From DASXHZ01 sp036488085 (lineage in GTDB: Bacteria > Acidobacteriota > Thermoanaerobaculia > Gp7-AA8), in the NCBI GenBank assembly GCA_036488085.1, contig DASXHZ010000079.1:1-37468 (forward strand): a DNA stretch of 37,468 nt, read 5' to 3'. The notes below the pieces were generated by a model. It searched no databases and was not told where the DNA came from. It was given only the letters and a program-made list of their open reading frames with translations. Positions 1 through 7,771 of the stretch are shown here, piece after piece (the stretch's first letter is position 1; each line of letters starts with the position of its first letter). The translations under genes and the position numbers were made by a program.

Positions 1-2
1 CT

Positions 3-156
3 GGCAACCGGCAACCGGCAACCGGCAACCGGCAACCGGCAACCGGCAACCGGCAACCGGCAACCGGCAACCGGCAACCGGCAACCGGCAACCGGCAACC
101 GGCAACCGGCAACCGGCAACCGGCAACTGGCAACCGGCAACCGGCAACCGGCAACT
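3..156. repeat. Heptamer tandem array, 22 copies, upstream of mutS
   Basis: Twenty-two head-to-tail copies of the 7-base unit GGCAACC, almost all identical; copies 18 (122-128) and 22 (150-156) end in T instead of C. The window begins inside the array, so its true length is unknown. It ends 14 bases before the mutS start codon and so occupies the place where the mutS promoter or leader would be. It may instead be one arm of an inverted array belonging to the gene to the left. Nearly perfect short repeats of this length are prone to slipped-strand length change. The same unit in reverse complement is found in the lptE signal peptide at 10299-10326. Confidence 0.97.
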
Positions 157-170
157 GTAAAATCGATCCA

Positions 171-2762
171 ATGTCCCGCCCCAAGCTTACGCCGATGCTC
201 GAGCAGTATTTCGAGATCAAGCGGCAGGTTCCCGACGCGATCCTCTTCTACCGGCTCGGCGACTTCTACGAGATGTTCTTCGAGGACGCGGAGCGGGCGG
301 CGCCGCTGCTCGACCTGGTCCTGACCGCGCGGCACAAGGGACAGGAGAACGAGGCGCCGATGTGCGGGGTGCCGTATCACTCGGCCGACGGCTACATCGC
401 GAAGCTGATCAAGCAGGGGATGCGGGTCGCGATCTGCGAGCAGGTCGAGGAGCCGTCGGCGGCGAAGGGGCTCGTGCGGCGGGAGATCGTCCGGGTCGTC
501 ACGCCGGGAACGGCGACGGAGTCGAACATCGTCGAGCGGGAGTCGTGTTATCTGCTCGCGTTGGTGCCGAATGCCAGTTCCCTCGGCGCCGCGTATCTCG
601 ATGTCTCGACGGGCGACTTTTTCGTCACGAACTATCGCTCGATCGATGACGGGCGGCTGGCGGACGACGTGGCCGGCTTCGCGCCGCGGGAGGCGATCTT
701 TCCGCGCGACGGCAACGGGGTGGCGCACATCGGGCAGCTCGGCGTGCCGGCGACGCCGGTCGAGCCGTCGATGTTCGAGGCGCGCGGCGCGTACGACTAC
801 CTGACCAAGCACTTCGGGACGCAGTCGCTCCGCGGCTTCGGGCTGGAGGAGGAGGACGGGCGCATCGACGCGGCGGGCGGCGCGCTCCGTTACGCGACTG
901 CCAGCCACAAGCGAACGCTCGAGCACGTGCAGACGCTTCGGGTCGACAACGACGGCGACTTCCTGGCGCTCGACGCTGCGACGCTCGCGAACCTCGAGAT
1001 CGTCGAGTCGCGCGACGCCGCGCGTCCGAAGGCGACGCTCTGGTCGGTCGTCAACACCACGCGCTCCGCGATGGGCGCGCGGACGCTCCGCCGCTGGCTC
1101 CTCCGTCCGCTGAAGAACGCCGAGGCGATCTTCGCGAGACACGATGCCGTCGACGAGCTGACACGCACGCGCGCTCTGCTCGACCAGATGACGCCGCGCC
1201 TCGCGTCGATCGCGGACCTCGAACGGCTGGCCTCCCGCATCACGCTCCGTAGCGCGAGCCCGCGCGAGGTGCTGACCCTCGGCGAGTCGCTTCGCAACGT
1301 TGGCGCGCTCGCGGAGACGATGCGTGCGCTCCATGGACCGCTGTGGAAGCAACTCCGGGAAGCGCTCAATCCGCTCGAGGACACGATTGCGCTCATCGAC
1401 CGCACCCTGGGCGACGCGCCGCCGCAGAACATCCGCGATGGGAACGCGATCCGGATGGGGATCGACGCCGAGCTCGACGAGTTGCGCGCGATTGCGCATG
1501 ACTCGAAGTCGATTCTGCTGCAGATCGAGGCGCGCGAGCGCGAGCGCACCGGCATCAGCTCGCTGAAGATCCGATTCAACTCGGTCTTCGGCTACTACAT
1601 CGAAGTCTCAAAATCGAACCTCGCCAAGGTTCCGAACGACTACATCCGCAAGCAGACGCTCGTCGGCGCAGAGCGCTACATCACGCCCGATCTGAAGGTG
1701 CTCGAAGAGAAAATCGTCGGCGCCGAGGAGAAGGCGATCGCCATCGAGCTCCGGCTGTACGACGAGCTCCTCGGCGCGATCGCGCGCGTCAGCCCGGCGA
1801 TCCTCGCGACGGCGAAGGCGGTCGGCGAGGTGGATGCGCTCGCGTCCTTCGCCACGATCGCGGTGCGCAACCGATACGTCCGCGCGACGCTGTCGAACGA
1901 CGCGGAGATCTGCGTCGAGGACGGACGCCACCCGGTCATCGAACAGCTTCAGAGCGAGCGCTTCATCCCGAACGCGACGGAGATCCGCCGCGACCAGAAC
2001 GGCATCCAGGTGATCACCGGGCCCAACATGGGCGGCAAGTCGACGTACCTGCGCCAGGTCGCTCTGATCGTGCTGCTCAATCAGGCGGGATCGTTCGTCC
2101 CGGCGTCGAAGGCGACGCTCGGCATCTTCGATCGCATCTTCACGCGCGTCGGCGCCGCGGATCAGCTCGCGCGCGGCGAGTCGACGTTCATGGTCGAGAT
2201 GCACGAGACGGCGAACATCCTCAACAACGCCACCGACCGCTCGCTCATCATCCTCGACGAGGTGGGGCGCGGCACCGCGACGTTCGACGGCCTCTCGCTG
2301 GCGTGGGCGATCATCGAGTTCCTGCACGACACCGCGGAGCGCGGCGGCATCACGCTCTTCGCGACGCACTATCATGAGGTGACCGACCTGGCGAAGACGC
2401 GCGCGCGGGTGGCGAACTACAACGTGGCGGTCAAGGAGTGGAACGACCAGATCATCTTCCTCCGGAAGGTCGTTCCCGGCGCGGCGGACAAGAGTTACGG
2501 CATCCAGGTGGCAAAGCTCGCCGGGATTCCGCGCTCGATCACCGACCGCGCGCGGGAGATCCTGAATACGCTGGAGCGGAAGGAGCGCGCGATGGTGGAG
2601 GAGACGAAGTCGCCGCACACCCCGACCAGGCAGATGTCGCTCTTCGACTCGCGCGAGCAGGATGTTCTCGATGCCATCCGCGGGGTGGATGTGGAAGGAT
2701 TGACGCCGATTGCCGCGCTCAACGAGTTGGCCCGGTTGAAGCAGAAGTTGAACGACCAGTGA
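171..2762 (+). CDS. mutS: DNA mismatch repair protein MutS
   Basis: MutS binds mismatches and small loops in newly copied DNA and, using ATP, recruits MutL. The 863-residue protein has the full family length. Seen directly: the mismatch-wedging F-x-E motif (F32-Y33-E34) in the N-terminal domain, Walker A GPNMGGKST at 617-625, and Walker B with the ABC-type signature (IILDEVGRGTATFDG) from about residue 693. The ATG at 171 gives the expected N-terminus (MSRPKLTPMLEQY). No good Shine-Dalgarno is visible, because the upstream region is A-rich for only a few bases and is then the heptamer array at 3-156. The stop codon overlaps the GTG start of nagZ by four bases (GTGA), so the two are probably translationally coupled. 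Length changes in the array could alter mutS expression; this is inference. Confidence 0.98.
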   Translation: MSRPKLTPMLEQYFEIKRQVPDAILFYRLGDFYEMFFEDAERAAPLLDLVLTARHKGQENEAPMCGVPYHSADGYIAKLIKQGMRVAICEQVEEPSAAKGLVRREIVRVVTPGTATESNIVERESCYLLALVPNASSLGAAYLDVSTGDFFVTNYRSIDDGRLADDVAGFAPREAIFPRDGNGVAHIGQLGVPATPVEPSMFEARGAYDYLTKHFGTQSLRGFGLEEEDGRIDAAGGALRYATASHKRTLEHVQTLRVDNDGDFLALDAATLANLEIVESRDAARPKATLWSVVNTTRSAMGARTLRRWLLRPLKNAEAIFARHDAVDELTRTRALLDQMTPRLASIADLERLASRITLRSASPREVLTLGESLRNVGALAETMRALHGPLWKQLREALNPLEDTIALIDRTLGDAPPQNIRDGNAIRMGIDAELDELRAIAHDSKSILLQIEARERERTGISSLKIRFNSVFGYYIEVSKSNLAKVPNDYIRKQTLVGAERYITPDLKVLEEKIVGAEEKAIAIELRLYDELLGAIARVSPAILATAKAVGEVDALASFATIAVRNRYVRATLSNDAEICVEDGRHPVIEQLQSERFIPNATEIRRDQNGIQVITGPNMGGKSTYLRQVALIVLLNQAGSFVPASKATLGIFDRIFTRVGAADQLARGESTFMVEMHETANILNNATDRSLIILDEVGRGTATFDGLSLAWAIIEFLHDTAERGGITLFATHYHEVTDLAKTRARVANYNVAVKEWNDQIIFLRKVVPGAADKSYGIQVAKLAGIPRSITDRAREILNTLERKERAMVEETKSPHTPTRQMSLFDSREQDVLDAIRGVDVEGLTPIAALNELARLKQKLNDQ

Positions 2763-3910
2763 CTAGCGACCTTTTTGCCATCGGCCTGACCGGCCAGTCG
2801 ATCACGGAGCTCGAGCGGAGGATTCTCGCAAAGGCGGCGCCGTATGCGGTCGTCCTCTTCGGGCGGAACATCGGCGGGGCAGAGCAGTTGCGCGACCTGG
2901 TTCGGGAGATCAAGTCGGTGGCGGCAAGGCCGCCGGTGATGATGATCGACCAGGAGGGGGGCCGCGTCGACCGGCTGCGGCACCTCGTCCCCGGGCTGCC
3001 TAGCGCAGAGGGGTTTGGGGAGGGGGAGAAACCGTCGGAGATGTCGGAGTGGCTCGGCCGGGTCATCGGGATGGCGCTGCGGTACTTCGACATTGAGTGC
3101 GACCTCGCGCCGGTGGTGGACATCCGCGGCCAGGCGTCGCCGAAAGGCCTCGAGCGGCGGACGTTCGGGAGCGACGCGAAAACGGTCATCGAGCTCGCCG
3201 GCGCTTTCATGCGCGGCCTGCACGACCGCGGGACGGCGTCGTGCCTGAAGCACTTCCCCGGCATCGGCATCGGTTCGGCCGATCCGCACTACGGTGCGAC
3301 GGTGATCGACGTTCCGCTGGAGACGCTGCTCGACCGTGACCTGGCGCCGTATGTCGCGCTGGGCCCCGCGGCCGGGGCGATCATGATCAGCCATGGAACG
3401 TATCCGCAGGTGGACGACAGCGGGCTTCCCGCAACGCTTTCACGGACCATGACCCACGATCTGCTGCGCAACCGACTTGGTTTCGACGGCATCGCGGTCA
3501 GCGACGACATGGAGATGCACGCGGTCTCGGATCTCGGCTCATACGAGTCGATCAGCGAGCGCGCGCTGATGGCGGGGAACGACGTGATCATGTTCTGCAG
3601 CCACATCGAGCGCGTGCCCGACCTGCAGCGCTATCTCCAACATCGCGTCGCCGAGGATGGCGCGGTGCGGGCGCAGTTCGAGGAGGCGGTGCGGCGCTGC
3701 GAGGCGTACCGCGCGCACTGCGAGCGGCTCCGCGCCGCCGCGCCTCCGGCGGCATCTTCATTCGACGAGGTGATCGACGAGGCGGTCTGTTTCGTCGAGG
3801 AGTACCAGCGCACCCGCCCCGAGCGCGAGGTGTTCGTCCCGGACGCCGAGCGCCGCCACAACTCGCGCACGCCGGGCAAGGGACGCACCGGCCGCGAAGA
3901 GTGGACCTGA
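2759..3910 (+). CDS. nagZ: Beta-N-acetylhexosaminidase, NagZ-like (glycoside hydrolase family 3)
   Basis: NagZ removes N-acetylglucosamine from muropeptides during peptidoglycan recycling, normally in the cytoplasm; no signal peptide is seen. The 383-residue protein starts MTSDLFAIGLTGQ. It carries the GH3 loop KHFPGIGIGSADPH (K164, H165, and H177 as the likely acid/base of the NagZ-type Asp-His pair) and the nucleophile segment SDDMEMH (D249/D250). The second residue of the usual KHFPGHG is Ile here, a variation tolerated in the family. The GTG start at 2759 overlaps the mutS stop (GTGA). The open frame continues upstream inside mutS but shows no NagZ similarity there. A tail of about 50 charged residues follows the barrel and makes the protein slightly longer than typical NagZ. 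Pairing with mutS is not a classical operon and probably reflects shared transcription only. Confidence 0.9.
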   Translation: MTSDLFAIGLTGQSITELERRILAKAAPYAVVLFGRNIGGAEQLRDLVREIKSVAARPPVMMIDQEGGRVDRLRHLVPGLPSAEGFGEGEKPSEMSEWLGRVIGMALRYFDIECDLAPVVDIRGQASPKGLERRTFGSDAKTVIELAGAFMRGLHDRGTASCLKHFPGIGIGSADPHYGATVIDVPLETLLDRDLAPYVALGPAAGAIMISHGTYPQVDDSGLPATLSRTMTHDLLRNRLGFDGIAVSDDMEMHAVSDLGSYESISERALMAGNDVIMFCSHIERVPDLQRYLQHRVAEDGAVRAQFEEAVRRCEAYRAHCERLRAAAPPAASSFDEVIDEAVCFVEEYQRTRPEREVFVPDAERRHNSRTPGKGRTGREEWT

Positions 3911-3949
3911 TAAACCTTCCCTCGCCTGATCCGTCTTAGACTCGACTAC

Positions 3950-6055
3950 ATGCGGCTTCGTACGCAGCTCGTCCTGGCGGCGTTTCTCCTCGCGATCGTT
4001 CCGCTCGTGGCGATCGTGGTGTACTCGTACGAAACGTCGCACCAGGCGCTCGAGGATGCGTACCGGCGGCAGGCGGCGCGGGTGACGCGGCAGATGGACG
4101 CGCGGCTGACGTCGATCCGCGCGGAGCTCGACAGCGGCCTTGCCGGCCTGTCGTCGCTGCGGATCGAGAAGCTGCCCACTGCCAAGGAAAGGCAGAGCAC
4201 GGCCCCGATCGGTGAGATCGTCATGGCGATGGGCGAGGCCGCGCCGTTGGTCGACGCGATCTCGATCGAGCCGACGCCTCCGCCTCCGGCACCGCCTGAA
4301 ACGCCGGCCGCGCCACATGCTGCGGTACCCGCGCCTCCCGCAGCACCGGTCGTTATCGACTTTCCGCCGTTGCCCCGCTTCGAGCTGCCCGCGGACTTCC
4401 ACGAGAAGATGGCCAAAGTCCAGCAGCTCTCGCGGCAGCTCGCGAGGCCCGACAACGGCATGTCGGAGGACGAGCGTAAAGCCACGAGCGACGACATGAA
4501 GAAGCTCGACGCGGAGCTCCGCAGCGAAATGGCGCAGCATTCGGCCGAGTTCACCGCGAAGGTCGACGCGGCGATGCGCCAGCGGCAAACCGCGAGGGCG
4601 GATCGCAACGGCAACGTGCCGGTCGAGACGCCGAGGGCGGCCGACGCGGCGCCGGTGGTCGTGGTGAAGAAGATCACCGATGCCCAGCGCGAACAGCTTC
4701 GGATACGTTCCCGCCAGACCGCGCTGCTCCTCGGGCGCGACCTCGACGTCGCGCTGCATACGGGCGGGAAAGTGGTCGGCCACGTCACGGCGCAGATCAA
4801 GCCGGACGAAGTCATCCGCCGCGTCCTCGGCACGCCGCTCGACGACAGCGAGGTGGCATTCGCGATCGACAAGGAAGGACACCTCTACACGCGCAACGAC
4901 GCGGAGCGGCAGACGATCGAGTCGCTCGGCCTGCAGAATCGACGGAACGTTCCCGGCTGGTTCGTGACGTCGAAAGATGCCGGCAGCGGCGTGAAGCTGG
5001 TCGTGGCGCGCAAGGCGGGCGATGAGTTCGAGGAGCTGCGGAACACTGCCGCGAAGAACTTCGGCTACGGCCTCGGCCTGATCTTCATCGCGCTGATCGG
5101 GATTCTGCCGCTCGCGAATCACATGTCGCGCGACGTGCAGCGAGTGACAGCCGGCGCGGAGCGGATCGCGGCCGGCGATCTGCTGACGCGCGTCCCGGTG
5201 CATTCGAAGAACGAGTTTGGACAGCTCGCCGTCGCCTTCAACCGGATGGCGCACGACCTCTCGGAGCAGCGCCAGAAGTTGTACGAGGAGGAGCGCGCGC
5301 GCCGCGAACAGGAAGTGCAGCAGAAGATTCTCGAAGGGAAGGCGGCGGAGCTGGAGGAAGCGCGGCGGTTCCAGCTCTCCCTCTTGCCGAAGGACGTCCC
5401 GCAACTCGATCACTTCCACATCGGCGCGTTCACGCAGACGGCGACCGAGGTGGGGGGCGACTACTACGACTTCCGGGTTGCTGGCGATGTCCTGACCGTC
5501 GCGATCGGTGATGCCACCGGGCACGGCGCCAAGGCGGGGACGATGGTGACGGTCATCAAGACGCTCTTCTCGTCCTACACGACCGAGGAGCCGGGCGCAT
5601 TCCTCGGCGCGGCGACGGAGCGGATCAAGCGGATGGCGCTGGAGCGGATGTCGATGGCGTTGTCGCTCGCGCGCTTCGACGGCAACCGGCTCACGCTCGC
5701 GTCGGCGGGGATGCCGCCGGTGCTGGTGCATCGCGCCGCGGAGTCGCGGGTCGAAGAGATCGCGTTCTCGTCGACGCCCCTCGGCACGCTCGGGAGCGAG
5801 TACGAGCAGCGGGAGATCGCGTTGGCCGAGGGGGATACCGTCCTCTTCATGACCGACGGCTTCCCGGAGCTGACGAACGGATTCGGACAGCAGCTCGGCT
5901 ATCCTGCCGCCCTCGACGCCTTCGCGGACGTCGCCGGCGGCGGGGCGCAGGATGTCATCGACGGCCTCGTCGCGCAGGCGAAGGAATGGCACGGCGACCA
6001 TCCGCCGAACGACGACATCACTTTCGTTGTTGTACGTGTGAGGAGGAGTGCATGA
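3950..6055 (+). CDS. Membrane-anchored HAMP / SpoIIE-type PP2C serine phosphatase (RsbU-like)
   Basis: This is a 701-residue sensor phosphatase. One transmembrane helix lies at about residues 6-26. An extracytoplasmic region of about 340 residues follows, with a Pro/Ala-rich stretch at about 103-145 and a charged helical part. A second membrane helix lies at about 369-389, then a HAMP linker (about 390-442), a short coiled coil, and a C-terminal PP2C/SpoIIE phosphatase. Metal-binding acidic motifs are visible: GGDYYDF (about 502), GDATGHG, FMTDGFPEL and NDDITFVVV. Such proteins usually dephosphorylate an anti-sigma-factor antagonist in partner-switching pathways; no anti-sigma partner lies in this window. 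The gene follows nagZ after 39 bases with no clear Shine-Dalgarno. Its stop overlaps the next start by four bases (ATGA). The input signal cannot be inferred. Confidence 0.9.
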   Translation: MRLRTQLVLAAFLLAIVPLVAIVVYSYETSHQALEDAYRRQAARVTRQMDARLTSIRAELDSGLAGLSSLRIEKLPTAKERQSTAPIGEIVMAMGEAAPLVDAISIEPTPPPPAPPETPAAPHAAVPAPPAAPVVIDFPPLPRFELPADFHEKMAKVQQLSRQLARPDNGMSEDERKATSDDMKKLDAELRSEMAQHSAEFTAKVDAAMRQRQTARADRNGNVPVETPRAADAAPVVVVKKITDAQREQLRIRSRQTALLLGRDLDVALHTGGKVVGHVTAQIKPDEVIRRVLGTPLDDSEVAFAIDKEGHLYTRNDAERQTIESLGLQNRRNVPGWFVTSKDAGSGVKLVVARKAGDEFEELRNTAAKNFGYGLGLIFIALIGILPLANHMSRDVQRVTAGAERIAAGDLLTRVPVHSKNEFGQLAVAFNRMAHDLSEQRQKLYEEERARREQEVQQKILEGKAAELEEARRFQLSLLPKDVPQLDHFHIGAFTQTATEVGGDYYDFRVAGDVLTVAIGDATGHGAKAGTMVTVIKTLFSSYTTEEPGAFLGAATERIKRMALERMSMALSLARFDGNRLTLASAGMPPVLVHRAAESRVEEIAFSSTPLGTLGSEYEQREIALAEGDTVLFMTDGFPELTNGFGQQLGYPAALDAFADVAGGGAQDVIDGLVAQAKEWHGDHPPNDDITFVVVRVRRSA

Positions 6056-6570
6056 GCAGCAGACCAGGGCCCGACGAGTACGCTGAATACTACGGCCGCT
6101 ACATCGACCAGGTGCCGGACGGCGACGTTGCGACGCTTCTCGAGTCGCAGGGGAACGCGACGCAGAAGTTGTTATCGGCGATCGGCGAGGAAAAGGCGGG
6201 ATACCGGTATGAGCCGGACAAGTGGAGCATCAAGCAGGTGATCGGGCACATCACCGATGCCGAGCGGGTGTTCGCGTACCGCCTGCTGGCGTTCGCGCGC
6301 GGCGAGAAACAGCCGCTGCCGGGCTTCGACCAGGACGAGTACATGGAGACGGCCAACTTCGATGCCCGCTCACTGGCGGAACTCTCGAAGGAGCTGGCCT
6401 CGACGCGAAGAGCCACGCTTTCGCTGATCCGCTCTCTCGATGACGAGGCCTGGACGCGTCGCGGGGTCGCGAGCGACAACCCGATCAGCGCCCGGGCCCT
6501 GGCATGGATCACCGCCGGACACGAACGGCATCACTTGAACGTGCTGCGCGAACGCTACGGCGTGACATAG
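6052..6570 (+). CDS. DinB-like (DinB_2/YfiT-type) putative metal-dependent enzyme
   Basis: This is a 172-residue four-helix-bundle protein of the DinB/YfiT superfamily, which includes thiol-S-transferases and many proteins of unknown activity. The metal-binding histidines expected of the fold are visible in GHITDAER near the middle and in GHERHH near the C-terminus. The start at 6052 is chosen over the longer frame from 5986 because a strong GAGGAGG Shine-Dalgarno lies at 6040-6046 and the ATG overlaps the phosphatase stop as ATGA, giving translational coupling. It is the last gene of the mutS-nagZ-phosphatase run and is followed by a large hairpin. The substrate is unknown. A link to the DNA-damage role suggested by the name dinB should not be assumed. 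Confidence 0.85.
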   Translation: MSSRPGPDEYAEYYGRYIDQVPDGDVATLLESQGNATQKLLSAIGEEKAGYRYEPDKWSIKQVIGHITDAERVFAYRLLAFARGEKQPLPGFDQDEYMETANFDARSLAELSKELASTRRATLSLIRSLDDEAWTRRGVASDNPISARALAWITAGHERHHLNVLRERYGVT

Positions 6571-6572
6571 AA

Positions 6573-6647
6573 GGGGCGGACGCCCTCGTCCGCCCGTCCG
6601 CGCGCCAGCGCGGGTTCGCCGCGTGGGCGGACGAAGGCGTCCGCCCC
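6573..6647. terminator. Large hairpin between convergent genes (likely bidirectional terminator)
   Basis: Two 23-base arms, 6573-6595 and 6625-6647, are inverted copies of each other with one mismatch. Each arm has the palindromic core GGCGGACG...CGTCCGCC, so smaller hairpins are also possible. The element lies between the ends of the DinB-like gene (+) and ssb (-) and fills nearly the whole gap. No T-tract follows, so termination is inferred from position. It may equally be a mobile palindromic repeat that settled between gene ends. Confidence 0.6.
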
Positions 6648-6659
6648 TCCAGAACCTTC

Positions 6660-7097
6660 CTAAAACGGCACTTCCTCGTCTTCGTCCATCACGTCGGGGC
6701 CGGCTGGGGCGCCGCCGCTCTTGCGGGCGCCGGTGTATCCGCCGCCGCCGCCGGACGAGCCTTCGTCGCCGCGGCGATCGAGCATCTTCATGTCGCGGGC
6801 GATGATCTCGGTGCGGTACTTCTTCTGGCCCGACTCCTTGTCGTCCCAGCTATCGGTGCGGATGGAGCCTTCGATGTAGACGAGCTTCCCCTTGCGGAGA
6901 TACTGGCCGCAGATCTCGCCGAGGCGTGCCCAGGCGACGATGTTGTGCCACTCGGTGCGTTCCTGCTTCTCACCGCTCTTGTCGGTGTACCTCTCGTCTG
7001 TGGCGAGGGTGAATTTGGTGACGGTCGAGCCGCCGGGGGTCGAGCGCACTTCGGGGTCTTTCCCGAGCCGGCCGACAAGGATGACTTTATTGATCAT
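6660..7097 (-). CDS. ssb: Single-stranded DNA-binding protein
   Basis: SSB coats single-stranded DNA during replication, repair and recombination and recruits partners through its C-terminal tip. The 145-residue protein has an OB fold at about 1-110 (start MINKVILVGRLGKDPE), a Gly-rich linker, and an acidic tail ending DEDEEVPF, equivalent to the classic DDDIPF partner-binding tip. The ATG at 7097 is preceded by AGGAG at a good distance; an open frame further upstream runs into the neighbouring promoter region and is not similar to SSB. The gene stands alone, divergent from dtd, rather than next to rpsF/rpsR as in many bacteria. Confidence 0.96.
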   Translation of the reverse strand: MINKVILVGRLGKDPEVRSTPGGSTVTKFTLATDERYTDKSGEKQERTEWHNIVAWARLGEICGQYLRKGKLVYIEGSIRTDSWDDKESGQKKYRTEIIARDMKMLDRRGDEGSSGGGGGYTGARKSGGAPAGPDVMDEDEEVPF

Positions 7098-7162
7098 GTT
7101 CTTTCTCCTGTTTCGTGGAGCCGCAGCGACGAGGCGTGGACTCTGGACACGAGTGTGGGTAG

Positions 7163-7176
7163 GCGATTGTAATCGC
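7163..7176. promoter_or_regulatory. 14-base palindrome in the ssb-dtd divergent region
   Basis: GCGATT-GT-AATCGC is a perfect inverted repeat with 6-base arms in the 86-base region between the divergent ssb and dtd starts. It ends 7 bases before the dtd ATG. On the minus strand it contains TACAAT, which could serve as a -10 box for ssb. It could be an operator or part of a promoter. No regulator is identified, so this is weak. Confidence 0.3.
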
Positions 7177-7183
7177 ACCTGCC

Positions 7184-7624
7184 ATGAAGTGCGTCATCCA
7201 GAGGGTTCGTAGCGCGTCGGTCACCGTGAACGAGCAGGTCGTCTCTACGATCGGTAGCGGAATGCTCGTGCTCGCCGCGGTCGAAAAGGGCGATTCGGAG
7301 GAGACGATGAATGACGCCGGACGGAAGATTCGCGAGCTCCGGATCTTCTCCGACGACGCCGGAAAGATGAACCGCGACCTTCTCGACACCGGCGGCGAGA
7401 TCCTTGCGGTCTCCCAATTCACGCTCGCCGGCTCGCTTGCGCGTGGACGGCGTCCGAGCTTCGAGAACGCCGAGGAGCCGGAACGGGCGCGCGATCTGTT
7501 CGAGCGATTCGTGCGGGAGCTCGGCGCGAGCGGGATCGTGGTGAAGACGGGGAGGTTCCGCGAAATGATGATCGTGGCGCTGGAGAACGATGGGCCGGTG
7601 ACGTTTGTGCTGGAGATTGATTAG
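7184..7624 (+). CDS. dtd: D-aminoacyl-tRNA deacylase
   Basis: Dtd hydrolyses D-amino acids (and mischarged glycine) from tRNA as a cytoplasmic chirality checkpoint. The protein is 146 residues, the normal length. Both active-site signatures are present: SQFTLAG at about 78-84 and the C-terminal cross-subunit motif N-D-G-P-V-T (about 137-142), matching the family N-x-G-P-V-T. The start MKCVIQRVRSASV is typical. The TAG stop lies in the first unit of the heptad repeat that follows: the unit reads TAGAGCG where the repeat consensus is CAGAGCG. The leuS gene lies downstream across this repeat, so both genes deal with aminoacyl-tRNA, though a shared transcript is uncertain. Confidence 0.96.
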   Translation: MKCVIQRVRSASVTVNEQVVSTIGSGMLVLAAVEKGDSEETMNDAGRKIRELRIFSDDAGKMNRDLLDTGGEILAVSQFTLAGSLARGRRPSFENAEEPERARDLFERFVRELGASGIVVKTGRFREMMIVALENDGPVTFVLEID

Positions 7625-7751
7625 AGCGCAGAAGGCAGAGCGCAGATGGCAGAGCGCAGAGCGCAGAAGTGAGCCGGATTTTTCTGCGCTCTGCGCTCTG
7701 CGCTCTGCGCTCTGCCATCTGCGCTCTGCGCTCTGCCATCTGCGCTCTGCC
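7622..7751. repeat. Two-armed heptad repeat (unit CAGAGCG), dtd-leuS gap
   Basis: The left arm at 7622-7669 is seven units with 7-base period (variants of CAGAGCG, CAGAAGG, CAGATGG). The right arm at 7682-7751 is ten units of the reverse complement (CTCTGCG, CTCTGCC, ATCTGCG). A 12-base spacer separates them, so the transcript could form a stem of nearly 50 base pairs. The left arm begins inside the dtd stop codon. The right arm ends 20 bases before leuS. A degenerate relative of the same unit is in the coding sequence at 21128-21221. It may act as a terminator or RNA-stabilising hairpin, or be an expanding selfish repeat. Confidence 0.95.
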
Positions 7752-7771
7752 TCTGGCATACTCCCGCCCCT

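Noticed and set aside
3..156. CRISPR array
   Set aside because: The units are 7 bases with no spacers and no cas genes nearby, so it is a simple tandem repeat.
2438..2758. Upstream extension of nagZ inside mutS
   Set aside because: The extension overlaps mutS by over 300 bases and is not family-like. The GTG at 2759 gives the expected N-terminus.
3758..6001. 747-codon minus-strand open frame opposite nagZ and the phosphatase gene
   Set aside because: Same reason: the plus-strand proteins have full domain motifs, and the antisense product has none.
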